DNA of 64,000 nt from Paracoccus aminophilus JCM 7686. Lineage in GTDB: Bacteria; Pseudomonadota; Alphaproteobacteria; Rhodobacterales; Rhodobacteraceae. A program made the translations under genes and the position numbers. Under the pieces are notes generated by a model. That model was not told where the DNA came from. It saw nothing but the letters and a program-made list of their open reading frames with translations, and searched no databases. The stretch's first letter is position 1, and the number at the start of each line of letters is the position of its first letter. Shown one piece after another: positions 18,089 through 26,776 of the stretch. The stretch spans positions 1,152,001-1,216,000 of the forward strand of contig NC_022041.1 in the NCBI RefSeq assembly GCF_000444995.1. Reading direction: 5' to 3'.

Positions 18089-18798
18089 ACCCAACGGCCA
18101 ACGCGGCGGGTCTGGGCATTGCCGATCAGAACGACGGTGCGCATATCGGCCATCTCTTCGCGCGCCTCGGCCAAGGTCGTCACGGTGATCGCCTCATCCG
18201 GGGTCGAGACGGCGCGGGCGAAGATCACGATGCGCTCGGGCTCGCAGATCTCGCGCAGCACCTCGAGCGCGCGGGCAAACCCATCGGGCCGGGCTTTCGA
18301 GCGCGGATTGTAAAACCCAATGGCAAAGCCGCCCAGAGCCGCGTGGCGGATACGGTGGCGAATGGTCTCGGCGGGTTTGAGATTATCCGAGAGGTTGATC
18401 GCGCAGAAATCATGGCCCAGAGGCGCACCCGCCCGCGCCGCGGCGGCCAGCATGGCGGTGATGCCGGGAATGACGGTGATTTCGGGATGATCCTCGGGTG
18501 CGATCTCTTCCAGTGCCTCGAACACCGCCGCGGCCATGGCGAAAACGCCCGGATCGCCCGAGGACACCACGACGACGCTTTTGCCCGCTTGCGCCAGTGA
18601 AATCGCATGGCGGGCGCGGTCAAGCTCTTCGCGGTTGTCGGTTTCATGCAAAGTCAGGCCCGGACGCGGGGCAATGCGGCGGACGTAGGGGATATAGCCC
18701 AAGACATCGGTGGCGCGCGCCAAGGCCGCGCTGGCCTCGGGCGCGATCAGGCCTTCCGCGCCGGGGCCAAGGCCCGCGATGGTCAGATGCCCACTCAT
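18058..18798 (-). CDS. cobJ: Precorrin-3B C17-methyltransferase
   Basis: Ring-contracting SAM-dependent methyltransferase that converts precorrin-3B to precorrin-4. The 246-residue protein opens with LTIAGLGPGAEGLIAPEA, then has VVSSGDPGVFAMA, VIPGITAMLAAAA, and FYNPRSKARP, a CobJ hallmark. Its ATG overlaps the cobI stop by 4 bp. Its 3' end converges on cobK with a 31-bp overlap. Confidence 0.95.
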   Translation of the reverse strand: MSGHLTIAGLGPGAEGLIAPEASAALARATDVLGYIPYVRRIAPRPGLTLHETDNREELDRARHAISLAQAGKSVVVVSSGDPGVFAMAAAVFEALEEIAPEDHPEITVIPGITAMLAAAARAGAPLGHDFCAINLSDNLKPAETIRHRIRHAALGGFAIGFYNPRSKARPDGFARALEVLREICEPERIVIFARAVSTPDEAITVTTLAEAREEMADMRTVVLIGNAQTRRVGRWVYTPRSWEQA

Positions 18799-19535
18799 GC
18801 CAGATCATCCAGCGAGGGACGGCGGCCATTGCCATGCAGGATCACGGTCGCGAAATAGGGGCAATCCTCGGGATCGACGCCCGCCAAAGGCGCGATGCGC
18901 TGGCCCTCCATCGTGCCGCGCACGCAGAGCCAAGCATCGCCAAGCCGACCTGCGGTTTCCAGCGCCGCGCGGATCTGGGGCAGGTTGCGCCCGGTCTTCA
19001 TGATGACCGCGGCATCGGTGTCTTGCAGGCGGCGCGCAAGCTCGGCCTCAGGCAAGGTGCCGGGCAGGACGGTCAGCACATCATCGCCCCAGGTGATCGG
19101 CACGCCGGTCGCGGTCCAGCAACCCGACATGCCGGTGATGCCAGGGATGACCTCGATCTCGAGCCGGTCCTGCAAACGCGAATGCAGATGCATGAAGGAG
19201 CCGTAGAAGAAGGGGTCGCCCTCGCAGAGCACGACGACATCGCTTTCGCGCGCAATCGCGGCAAGACGGTCGGCCCAATCGTCATAGAAGAGCGCTAAGG
19301 CCTCGCGATAGGCGGGCGAGGCAAAGGGCAGTTCGGTCGTGACCGGATATTCCATCGCATGTTCGACCGCCTCGGGGTGCAGCATCCCCTCGACGATGGT
19401 GCGCGCCATGCCCTTGCGGCCTTTTTTGCGGAAATAGGCGACCTCACGCGCGCCTTCGATCACGCGCGCGGCGCGCAGGCTCATCAGATCGGCCGCACCG
19501 GGGCCAAGGCCCGCGCAGATCAGCCGCCCCATCAT
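18795..19535 (-). CDS. cobI: Precorrin-2 C20-methyltransferase
   Basis: SAM-dependent methylation of precorrin-2 at C20. The 246-residue protein has the CAGLGPGAADLMSLRA loop, LCEGDPFFYGSF and VIPGITGMSGCW. The ATG at 19535 overlaps the stop of the cobG-cobH gene (ATGA), which excludes the much longer open frame upstream. Confidence 0.95.
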   Translation of the reverse strand: MMGRLICAGLGPGAADLMSLRAARVIEGAREVAYFRKKGRKGMARTIVEGMLHPEAVEHAMEYPVTTELPFASPAYREALALFYDDWADRLAAIARESDVVVLCEGDPFFYGSFMHLHSRLQDRLEIEVIPGITGMSGCWTATGVPITWGDDVLTVLPGTLPEAELARRLQDTDAAVIMKTGRNLPQIRAALETAGRLGDAWLCVRGTMEGQRIAPLAGVDPEDCPYFATVILHGNGRRPSLDDLA

Positions 19536-21196
19536 TCCTTCTCCGAGGCGAGCGCATTGACCGCAGCCACGGTCACCGCCGAGCCGCCAAGCCTGCCGGT
19601 CACGACCATCGCGGGAACCGGTGGGGCCGCGATCAGCGCCTCTTTCGATTCGGCCGCACCCACGAAGCCCACCGGGCAGCCGATGATCGCGGCGGGACGC
19701 GGGCAGTCCGGATCTTCGAGCATATTGAGCAGATGGAAAAGTGCGGTCGGCGCATTGCCGATCGCCACGACCGCACCGGCGAGATGGGGCCGCCACAGTT
19801 CCAGCGCCGCCGCCGAGCGGGTGTTGCCCATCGCCTCGGCCAGCACGGCGACCTCGGGGTCGTGCAGCGTGCAGATGATTTCGTTCTTCGCAGGCAGCCG
19901 CCCGACCGTGATCCCCTGCGAGACCATGCGCGCATCGCACAGGATCGGCGCGCCTGCTTGCAGCGCCTCGGTCGCGGCGCGCGCGAAATCGGGGGTGAAG
20001 CGGATGTCGCGTTCCAGCCCGACCAGACCGGCGGCATGGATCATGCGCACGGCGACCCGCTCTTCGATGGGCGAGAAGCGCGCCAGATCGGCCTCGGCGC
20101 GGATAATGGCAAAGGAGCGGTCGTAGATCGCCTGTCCGTTGGTCTCGTAGCTGTGGCGCATCGGCTGCTCCGGGTCTTGAATGGGGCCACCACCGGGCAG
20201 GCAGAAGCCTTGGGCCGTAGCGGTCAGCGTGATCGTCGTGGGGGCGGGATGGGCGCAATGCTTGGCGCAGCCCGCAACATGCAGGGTTTGACCGAGGCCG
20301 AGCCGGTTTGCAAGGCGGCGGGCCAGAGGACGGGTCGGGGCAAGACCTTGGGCGCAGGCGGGCGCGCCGACGCAGGCATGGACGCGCAGGAGGGGCGAGG
20401 CGGAATCAGTTATGAGATCCGGGTCATCGAGCGCGCTTCGCAGGCCGATCATCCGCCAGGGCGTGAGGGTGATCGGGCCGGTGGTTGCGGCACGCTCCAA
20501 AAGATCAGCCGACAGTGCCCCGAAGGGCAGAAGATGCAAGATGTGATCTGCGAAAGGCCCCGGCACGGGCTGATGGGCGGGGGCAAGCGGCGCCGCGCTT
20601 TCGCCGAAATCATGGGTCCAGTCGCGCATCCGCCCCCGACCGCCGCTGATCCCTTCGGCGCAAAAGGCGGTGAGGATTTGGGCCAGCACCTCGGGCAGAT
20701 TTTCGCGGGTAACGGGCAGGGCAAGCGCGCGGCCCTCGATCCTGAGGCACAGGCCCGAGGCGCTACGCTCCAGCCGCAGATCGCCCGGGCAATCGCGCAA
20801 GAGCGGCGCGGGGCCGCAATCAATCACCAGCCCGAATTTCGAGGGCAGGCCGGGAAAGCGCGCCAGCACCGGTGCGAGATCATGAGCGAGTGTGAGCCCG
20901 TCGAGATAGGGCGCGAGCGTGATGGCCGCGAGCGCGCCCTGATGCTCAATCCCCAAGGCGCCCAATTGGCGCTGGCAGGCGGCAAGGCGGCTCTGCGGCA
21001 CGCCGCGCAGTTGCAGCGAGCCGCGGCTGGTCAGCTCCAGCTGGCCATTGCCGTAAAGCTTGGACGCCGCCGCGATCCCGCGCGCCTGTTCCGCCGTCAG
21101 CCGCCCGCCAAGCGGTTTGAGCCGCATGAGCCAACCATCCCCCGTCTCCATCGGGCGCGCGGGCGAGGGGCACCAGCCTTTGACCTCGAAGCTCAT
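19532..21196 (-). CDS. cobG-cobH: Fused precorrin-3B synthase / precorrin-8X methylmutase
   Basis: One 554-codon frame joins two enzymes that are normally separate. Residues 1-343 are CobG, the oxygen-using Fe-S monooxygenase giving precorrin-3B. They have a nitrite/sulfite-reductase ferredoxin-like half and cluster cysteines at 275, 281, 310 and 314 (CVGAPAC and GCAKHC). Residues 346-554 are a full-length CobH that migrates the C11 methyl to C12, with its catalytic histidine at 387 (RMIHAAG). There is no stop between them. A GGAG lies 6 bases before the internal ATG at 20161, so separate CobH could also be made. The CobG part is shorter than the about 460-residue Pseudomonas enzyme. Confidence 0.93.
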   Translation of the reverse strand: MSFEVKGWCPSPARPMETGDGWLMRLKPLGGRLTAEQARGIAAASKLYGNGQLELTSRGSLQLRGVPQSRLAACQRQLGALGIEHQGALAAITLAPYLDGLTLAHDLAPVLARFPGLPSKFGLVIDCGPAPLLRDCPGDLRLERSASGLCLRIEGRALALPVTRENLPEVLAQILTAFCAEGISGGRGRMRDWTHDFGESAAPLAPAHQPVPGPFADHILHLLPFGALSADLLERAATTGPITLTPWRMIGLRSALDDPDLITDSASPLLRVHACVGAPACAQGLAPTRPLARRLANRLGLGQTLHVAGCAKHCAHPAPTTITLTATAQGFCLPGGGPIQDPEQPMRHSYETNGQAIYDRSFAIIRAEADLARFSPIEERVAVRMIHAAGLVGLERDIRFTPDFARAATEALQAGAPILCDARMVSQGITVGRLPAKNEIICTLHDPEVAVLAEAMGNTRSAAALELWRPHLAGAVVAIGNAPTALFHLLNMLEDPDCPRPAAIIGCPVGFVGAAESKEALIAAPPVPAMVVTGRLGGSAVTVAAVNALASEKE

Positions 21197-24100
21197 GGCA
21201 GCGCCTCAATCGGGGCCTCAATCGGGGCGAGACGGGCGAGGATTTCATTGTGGCGCGTTGACCAGAGACCCGATTGCAAAAGCGTCTCGAAGATCTCCAG
21301 AAGTCGCGCATGGGCGGCGGGGTTTTCGGCGCGCAGGAACTCCATGACCTCGGGTTCAAGCAGCGTGGCCTTGGCGATCTCGTCGAAAAGATGCGGCGCG
21401 ACGCGGCCGGTCAGCCGCGCAAAGGCGGCAAGATGGTCGAGCGAGGCGGTGATCTCGCCCGCGCCGCGCGCGCCGTGGCGCATCATCGCCGCGATCCAGG
21501 CGGGCGCGCCCGCGCGGGTATGGGTGATGCGCGCAAGCTCGGTCCCGATCTCGCGCAGGACGACGCGATCCTGCCTTGTGTTATCAAGATGATAGAGCGC
21601 GGCTTGGTTCTCGACGGATTGCAAGGCCGCGGCGACACCGCCGATATGGGCGGCGTAATCCTCGGCCATGAGAAGATCGGTTTCGGGCAGATCCTGCGTG
21701 TGGAGATGCGCCGAAAGCCGCTCGATCGCTTGGGCCAAAGCCTGCGCTGCCGGGGCCGAGGGCGTCTGGCCATCATGGGTAAAGCCGCCATTCGCAAGCC
21801 AAGCCGCGCCGACCTCGGCGGGGGCGGCATCAAGCGCGATCCCGGTGCCATAGACCCCGTCCTTCGGGCCAAAGACGCGCGGCGCGCCGTCGAGATAGGG
21901 GTTGTCCGAAGGGTCTTCCTCGCGCCCCGAGAGCATCCGGCAGCCAAGGGTGAACAGCTGAATCAGCACCGGGAAACTGTCGCGGAAAAGTCCCGAGATC
22001 TTCAGGATGACGCCGATGCGCGGGCGGCCAAGCTCGGCCAAGGGTGTGACCTCGATCCCCGTCACCCGGCCCGTGCCGGGATCGCGGATCGGGGCCAGCC
22101 CGGCCAAAGCCAGCGCCATGGCGAAATCCTCGCCCCCCGTGCGCATCGTGGCCGAACCCCACAGATCGATCATCACCGATTGCGGCCAGTCGCCGTGGTC
22201 CTGCAGATAGCTGCGGATGAATTCGGCGGCCATGCTCCGGCCCTTTTCGACCGCCTCGGGCGCTGGCAAGGCGCGGGGATCGACCGCGTAAAGGTTGCGC
22301 CCCGTCGGCATGACATCGGCGGCGCCCCGCCACGGGCTGCCCGAGGGCCCCGGCGCAACGTGCAGGCCCGCCAAGGCGCGCGCCAGCCCCTCACGCTCGC
22401 CCGGGGCCTCGCCCCAGATATGGAGCCCGTCTGTATAGCGGCTTTCCTTTAGCTCGCAGACGAAACGGTCGAGCTCGCCCAACGCCTGCGCCTCATCCGA
22501 GACGGCAAGGCCAAGCTCGGAAAAGAGGCCCAAGGCCCCGGCCTCGTCGCGGATCATCCCGGCCAGCCGGTCGCGGCGGGCGGGGTCGATGCCGTCGGCG
22601 GTGGAATAGCGGTCGAGCATCTGCTCGAGGCCCACGAATTTCTCCGGCAATTGCGCGGGTTTCAGCGGCGGCGGCATATGGCCAAGCGTGACCGCACCCA
22701 GACGGCGGCGGGCTTGGGCGGCCTCGCCCGGATCGTTGACGATGAACGGATAGATCACCGGCAGCGCGCCGGTCAGCGCCTCGGGCCAGCAGGCGGCGGA
22801 TTGCGCGACCGATTTGCCCGGCAGCCATTCCAGCGTGCCATGCGCGCCGATGTGGATGATCGCGCCGACCCGGCGGCTGAGCCAGAGATAAAAGGCGACA
22901 TAGGCATGGCGCGGAGGCGCGGTCAGGTCGTGATAGCCGGTCTCGCGGTCGTCAAGGCGACCGCGCTCGGGCTGCAAAGCGATCAGATGGGGGCCTTCGC
23001 GCAGAGCCGGAAAGCGCAGCATTTGCCCGGTGATCTGGGGGTCGGTTTCCGGCGCGCCCCAATGATCATGCAGGGCTTGGCGCAGCGGCGCAGGTAGCTC
23101 GGCCAAAGCGTCCAGATATTCGGCGAGCGGCCAGTCGATCACCTCTTGGCGCAGGCGGGGCGCGAGGGGCGCGGGGGACTGGCCCAGATCGCGCAGGATC
23201 GCCTCGGCCGAGAGACAAGCATCCAGCCCGACGGCATGGGCATCGAGCCACGCCTTGCCGGGATAGGTCGAGAGCACAATCGCCAGAGGCGGTGTGCCGC
23301 TTTGCAGCGCGGTCCAGCCCAAGACGCGATCCACCAAAGCCGCGATCCGCTCGGGCAAAGGGGTGTGGCGTGGCACGGCGATTTGCAGATCGGGATCGGG
23401 TGCGGCGGCGCCTTTCAGCGAGATGATCTGCGCGGGAATGCGGCCATCGACCTCGGGCAGCACGACATGCATCGCCATATCGGCGGGCGAAAGGCCGCGG
23501 CTGCTTTCCTCCCACAGACGCGCCTCGGCGGTCGAAAGCACAGCCTGAAAGACCGGCGGACCAGAGCGCAGGGCGCAATCCGCATCTTGGGTCGAAAATG
23601 CGGTTGTGTTGATAATCGCCTGCGGCGGATGCGCGGCAAAGGCGGCTTTCAGAAAATCCTGCGCGGTGCGGGATTTGAGCGAGGGTAGGAAGATCCCGCG
23701 CGCCGTCACCCCGCGTTCGGCAAAAGCCGCGATCAAAGCCTCGATCGGCGCGGTATCGCCCGCCAGCATCCACGAGCGGTAAAAGGGGATCGCGATCCAG
23801 TTGCCCTCGGGCGGCGCGCCAAGCCAGCCGACCTCGGGCAAGGGCGCCGGATCTTCAGCCTCCAGCCCCGCCATCAGCCGCAAAGCCGCGCCCGCCGCCA
23901 GATGCCCGCCCATCGCGCAAAGCCGGTTCAGCCGCTGCCACAGTGCAGGCGCAACGGTCGAGAAGCCTTGGAGCGCGGGATCGTCGCGCCCGTCGCCGCG
24001 CAAAAAGGCCAGCGCGATCCCTCGTCGCCGCGCCAGATCCTGCAGCGCCATGACCCCATGCGGCCAATAGCTTTGCCCGCCCAGAAGCCGCACGAGAATG

Positions 24101-24342
24101 AAGCGCGCGCCCATGAGCGTCGCCTCGATATATTGATCGACCGAGACCGGATGGGTCAGCCGCGCCAAGGGCGCGAGGCGCAAGCCGGGCAAATCTGCCC
24201 GCCCGCGCCGCCAGCCTTCCGCAAAATCGGCGAGATCGCTGTCTGAAAAGGACAGCACCACAAGATCGGCAGGGGTCTGGCCGAGATCTTGCGGCGTGGC
24301 GCTGTCCTCGAGCCCGCCGGCTTCGCGAAAGATGACGTGCAT
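21193..24342 (-). CDS. cobN: Aerobic cobaltochelatase large subunit
   Basis: Large subunit of the ATP-dependent chelatase that inserts cobalt into hydrogenobyrinic acid a,c-diamide; it works with CobS and CobT, which are not in this window. The 1049-residue protein shows the CobN/magnesium-chelatase H signatures IHIGAHGTLEWLPGK and LWGSATMRTGGEDFAMALAL. It is shorter than the about 1275-residue Pseudomonas form. The start at 24342 is one base from the cobW stop; its 3' end overlaps the cobG-cobH start by 4 bp. Confidence 0.95.
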   Translation of the reverse strand: MHVIFREAGGLEDSATPQDLGQTPADLVVLSFSDSDLADFAEGWRRGRADLPGLRLAPLARLTHPVSVDQYIEATLMGARFILVRLLGGQSYWPHGVMALQDLARRRGIALAFLRGDGRDDPALQGFSTVAPALWQRLNRLCAMGGHLAAGAALRLMAGLEAEDPAPLPEVGWLGAPPEGNWIAIPFYRSWMLAGDTAPIEALIAAFAERGVTARGIFLPSLKSRTAQDFLKAAFAAHPPQAIINTTAFSTQDADCALRSGPPVFQAVLSTAEARLWEESSRGLSPADMAMHVVLPEVDGRIPAQIISLKGAAAPDPDLQIAVPRHTPLPERIAALVDRVLGWTALQSGTPPLAIVLSTYPGKAWLDAHAVGLDACLSAEAILRDLGQSPAPLAPRLRQEVIDWPLAEYLDALAELPAPLRQALHDHWGAPETDPQITGQMLRFPALREGPHLIALQPERGRLDDRETGYHDLTAPPRHAYVAFYLWLSRRVGAIIHIGAHGTLEWLPGKSVAQSAACWPEALTGALPVIYPFIVNDPGEAAQARRRLGAVTLGHMPPPLKPAQLPEKFVGLEQMLDRYSTADGIDPARRDRLAGMIRDEAGALGLFSELGLAVSDEAQALGELDRFVCELKESRYTDGLHIWGEAPGEREGLARALAGLHVAPGPSGSPWRGAADVMPTGRNLYAVDPRALPAPEAVEKGRSMAAEFIRSYLQDHGDWPQSVMIDLWGSATMRTGGEDFAMALALAGLAPIRDPGTGRVTGIEVTPLAELGRPRIGVILKISGLFRDSFPVLIQLFTLGCRMLSGREEDPSDNPYLDGAPRVFGPKDGVYGTGIALDAAPAEVGAAWLANGGFTHDGQTPSAPAAQALAQAIERLSAHLHTQDLPETDLLMAEDYAAHIGGVAAALQSVENQAALYHLDNTRQDRVVLREIGTELARITHTRAGAPAWIAAMMRHGARGAGEITASLDHLAAFARLTGRVAPHLFDEIAKATLLEPEVMEFLRAENPAAHARLLEIFETLLQSGLWSTRHNEILARLAPIEAPIEALP

Positions 24343-24343
24343 A

Positions 24344-25348
24344 TTACCCCAGCAGAATGGCGCGGATCGCCTCGGGGTCAATATCGTGATGCTCGGCGAT
24401 GACCACAAGCTGCGAGCGACGCGGACCCGACCAAGGCTGGTCATATTGGTGACGCACGCGCGCGCCGACGGCCTGCACGAGCAGGCGGAGCGGCTTGCCC
24501 TCAACCGCGACATGGCCCTTGACGCGCAGGACATGCTGGTCGCGGGCGAGCCGCTCGATCCGGGCGACCAGATCGGCGGGATCGGTGATTTCGGGCAGGT
24601 CGATCACGACCGAGTCGAAATCATCATGCTCGTGATCATCGGCGCCGTCGTGATGCGAGGGGCGCGCGGCCAGATCATCCTCGGCCTTGGCATCAAGGCC
24701 AAGGATCACGCGCGGGTCGATCACGCCCTCGGCAATCTCGATCACCGGGAGTTCGCGATGGGCGATCTCTTTCAGCTTTTCGCGCGCGGCGGATTTGACC
24801 GCATCCGAGGCAAGATCGGATTTCGTCAGCAAGATGATATCGGCGCAGTTCACCTGATCCTCGAAAACCTCGGCGAGCGGGCTGTCATGCTCGGTCCCCT
24901 CGGTCTCACCCTCGTCGAAGGCCCCGGCGGCCAAAGCCTCGGTATCGGCCAAAGCGATGACGCCATCGACGGTGATGCGCGAGCGGATCGCGGGCCAGTC
25001 GAAGGCTTTCAGAAGCGGCTTCGGCAGCGCCAGCCCCGAGGTTTCGATCAGGATGTGATCGGGCGCTTCGGGCAGCGCCAGCAGACGCTCCATCGCGGGC
25101 AGGAAGTCATCGGCGACGGTGCAGCAGATGCAGCCGTTGGCCAGTTCGACGATGTTGTTTTCCGGACAATCCGCGCTGGCGCAGGATTTCAGGATCTCGC
25201 CATCGACGCCGGCCGTGCCGAATTCATTGACCAGAACCGCGAGGCGGCGGCCCCCGGCATTGGCGATCAGATGGCGGATCAGCGAGGTTTTCCCGGCGCC
25301 GAGAAAGCCGGTGACAACGGTAACGGGGGTTTTGGCAAGCGAGGTCAT
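24344..25348 (-). CDS. cobW: Cobalamin biosynthesis metallochaperone GTPase
   Basis: A 334-residue COG0523 G3E GTPase. The Walker A loop is GFLGAGKTS, the metal-binding CxCC is GCICC, and the G4 motif is LTKSD. A His/Asp-rich stretch (HHDGADDHEHDD) precedes the C-terminal domain. CobW is thought to deliver cobalt to the CobNST chelatase, and it stands immediately before cobN. The ATG overlaps the DUF1636 gene by 4 bp. The operon is under a cobalamin riboswitch. Confidence 0.95.
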   Translation of the reverse strand: MTSLAKTPVTVVTGFLGAGKTSLIRHLIANAGGRRLAVLVNEFGTAGVDGEILKSCASADCPENNIVELANGCICCTVADDFLPAMERLLALPEAPDHILIETSGLALPKPLLKAFDWPAIRSRITVDGVIALADTEALAAGAFDEGETEGTEHDSPLAEVFEDQVNCADIILLTKSDLASDAVKSAAREKLKEIAHRELPVIEIAEGVIDPRVILGLDAKAEDDLAARPSHHDGADDHEHDDFDSVVIDLPEITDPADLVARIERLARDQHVLRVKGHVAVEGKPLRLLVQAVGARVRHQYDQPWSGPRRSQLVVIAEHHDIDPEAIRAILLG

Positions 25349-25716
25349 AGCGTGTCCTTGGTCAGCGCAAAGGGAGGAATGCGGGCGATGGTGTTCTTGC
25401 GGAAAAGGGCCGAGCGTTCGCGCCAGGGCACGACACCCTCGGCGCTTTCGGCATATTGGCGGGCCATGGTCAGGACTTCGGCGGCGTCCTCGGGGGTGAT
25501 GCCGCCCTGCACATAGGTCCAGGAACCGGGACGGCCAAGCGCCACGGCGCAGCCTTTCGAACAGGCGGAAAGGCAGGCGACCGGCTCGATGCGGATGCCT
25601 TGGGGCAGGGCTTCGGCCTGAATGGCCGAGAGCAGCCGCTCGCCGGGGACGATGCCGTCATCGGGCACGGGCGCACCCATGCGGCAGGTCTGGCAGATGT
25701 AAAGCGTCGCCTCCAT
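25345..25716 (-). CDS. DUF1636 cysteine-rich metal-binding protein
   Basis: A 123-residue protein with thioredoxin-like 2Fe-2S ferredoxin features: ICQTCRMG near the N-terminus and CLSACSKGC near residue 50. DUF1636 genes commonly travel with cobW and cobN, but their role is unknown; metal sensing or cobalt delivery is inference. The start at 25716 (MEATLYICQTC) lies about 95 bases after the B12 box of the riboswitch. It is the first gene of the riboswitch-controlled operon. Confidence 0.85.
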   Translation of the reverse strand: MEATLYICQTCRMGAPVPDDGIVPGERLLSAIQAEALPQGIRIEPVACLSACSKGCAVALGRPGSWTYVQGGITPEDAAEVLTMARQYAESAEGVVPWRERSALFRKNTIARIPPFALTKDTL

Positions 25717-25810
25717 GCGCGGCCTTTCAGATCTCGCGGAGGGGACAAGGGCGGCGGGCAGGCGGGGCCATACCATCCGTCCGCAGCGCACCCCGGCCGC
25801 ATCTTCGGTT

Positions 25811-26010
25811 ATCTCGCATGGCAGGTCTCCCGGCTTGCGGATGCGGGTCTGGCCCTCGCTTCTCCGGCCTTCCCGGCCCGGGGGCCAGTGGCGGTGGAGA
25901 GGCTCTCCGGTCACGGTCGCGGGGGCGGCTGCGCTTGGGGCCTTGGGACCGATCCGGTCGGCGGGGCCTTGGCGCATTCCCTCTTAGCCTGCGTCGCCAC
26001 AGGAACCATT
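25811..26010 (-). promoter_or_regulatory. Cobalamin (AdoCbl) riboswitch
   Basis: Read on the minus strand, the roughly 200-nt leader contains the hallmarks of the element in order. There is a GCUAAGAGGGAAUGCG-like segment near 25975-25990, the conserved GCCACUG near 25887-25893, and the 3' B12 box GCCGGGAGACCUGCC at 25820-25834. It precedes DUF1636-cobW-cobN, so adenosylcobalamin should repress the operon. The boundaries are approximate. Confidence 0.85.
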
Positions 26011-26161
26011 GCGCGCCCTTGATGGCGGCAAGAGCGGGGGCAAGTCAAGGCGCGGCAGTCAGGAAGGCCCTTGTCAGAAGGTCTGAACCCGGCGTAGGCC
26101 AGAAGGGCGTATCCTGCGCCAAAGCCTCCAATTCCTGCCGATCAGAAGGTTCATTCGGATT

Positions 26162-26767
26162 ATGAGAAGTGACGAAGAACATACTGAAAAGATGAAGAAG
26201 ATAAAATCAGCGCGCGACCGTATCATGGAAGAGCGGCAGGGCGAGAAGGGTTTGATCGTCGTTCACACCGGGCCGGGCAAGGGCAAGTCGTCCTCGGCCT
26301 TTGGCATGGTGATCCGCGCCATTGCCCATGAGATGCCGTGTGCGGTCGTCCAGTTCATCAAGGGCGGGCGCGAGACCGGCGAGCGCAAATTGCTGACCAC
26401 GCATTTCAGCCATCTCTGCCAGTTCCACACGATGGGCGAGGGCTTCACCTGGGAAACGCAGGACCGCGCTCGCGACATTGCGGCGGCTCAGGCGGGCTGG
26501 GATAAGGCCAAGGAGCTGATCCGCGATCCGGCAATCCGGCTGGTGCTGCTCGATGAGATCAACATCGCTTTGCGCAATGATTACCTCGATATCGCCGAGG
26601 TCTGCGCCTTCCTGCAGGGTGAAAAACCCGAGATGACCCATGTCATTCTGACCGGCCGTAATGCCAAGCCCGAGCTGATCGAGATCGCCGATCTCGTGAC
26701 CGAGATGGAGGTGGTGAAACACCCGTGGCGCGCGGGGATCAAGGCCCAGCCGGGCATCGAATTCTAA
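26162..26767 (+). CDS. cobO: Cob(I)yrinic acid a,c-diamide adenosyltransferase
   Basis: ATP:corrinoid adenosyltransferase of the CobA/CobO type. In 201 residues it has the unusual P-loop HTGPGKGKSSSAFG near residue 36, VVQFIKGG and VLLDEINIAL, followed by ILTGRN. It attaches the upper adenosyl ligand. It diverges from the riboswitch operon and lies 9 bp before cobQ. ATG 26162 has only a weak upstream SD; an in-frame ATG at 26192 is possible. Confidence 0.95.
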   Translation: MRSDEEHTEKMKKIKSARDRIMEERQGEKGLIVVHTGPGKGKSSSAFGMVIRAIAHEMPCAVVQFIKGGRETGERKLLTTHFSHLCQFHTMGEGFTWETQDRARDIAAAQAGWDKAKELIRDPAIRLVLLDEINIALRNDYLDIAEVCAFLQGEKPEMTHVILTGRNAKPELIEIADLVTEMEVVKHPWRAGIKAQPGIEF

Positions 26768-26776
26768 GGCGCGGTT

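Noticed and set aside
19733..21592. 619-codon plus-strand frame opposite cobG-cobH and the cobN end
   Set aside because: Antisense shadow. The opposite strand carries two well-conserved enzymes with overlapping start and stop codons.
26011..26161. Possible second riboswitch upstream of cobO
   Set aside because: A GCCAGAAGG fragment resembles part of a B12 box, but the rest of the element, including GCCACTG, is missing.
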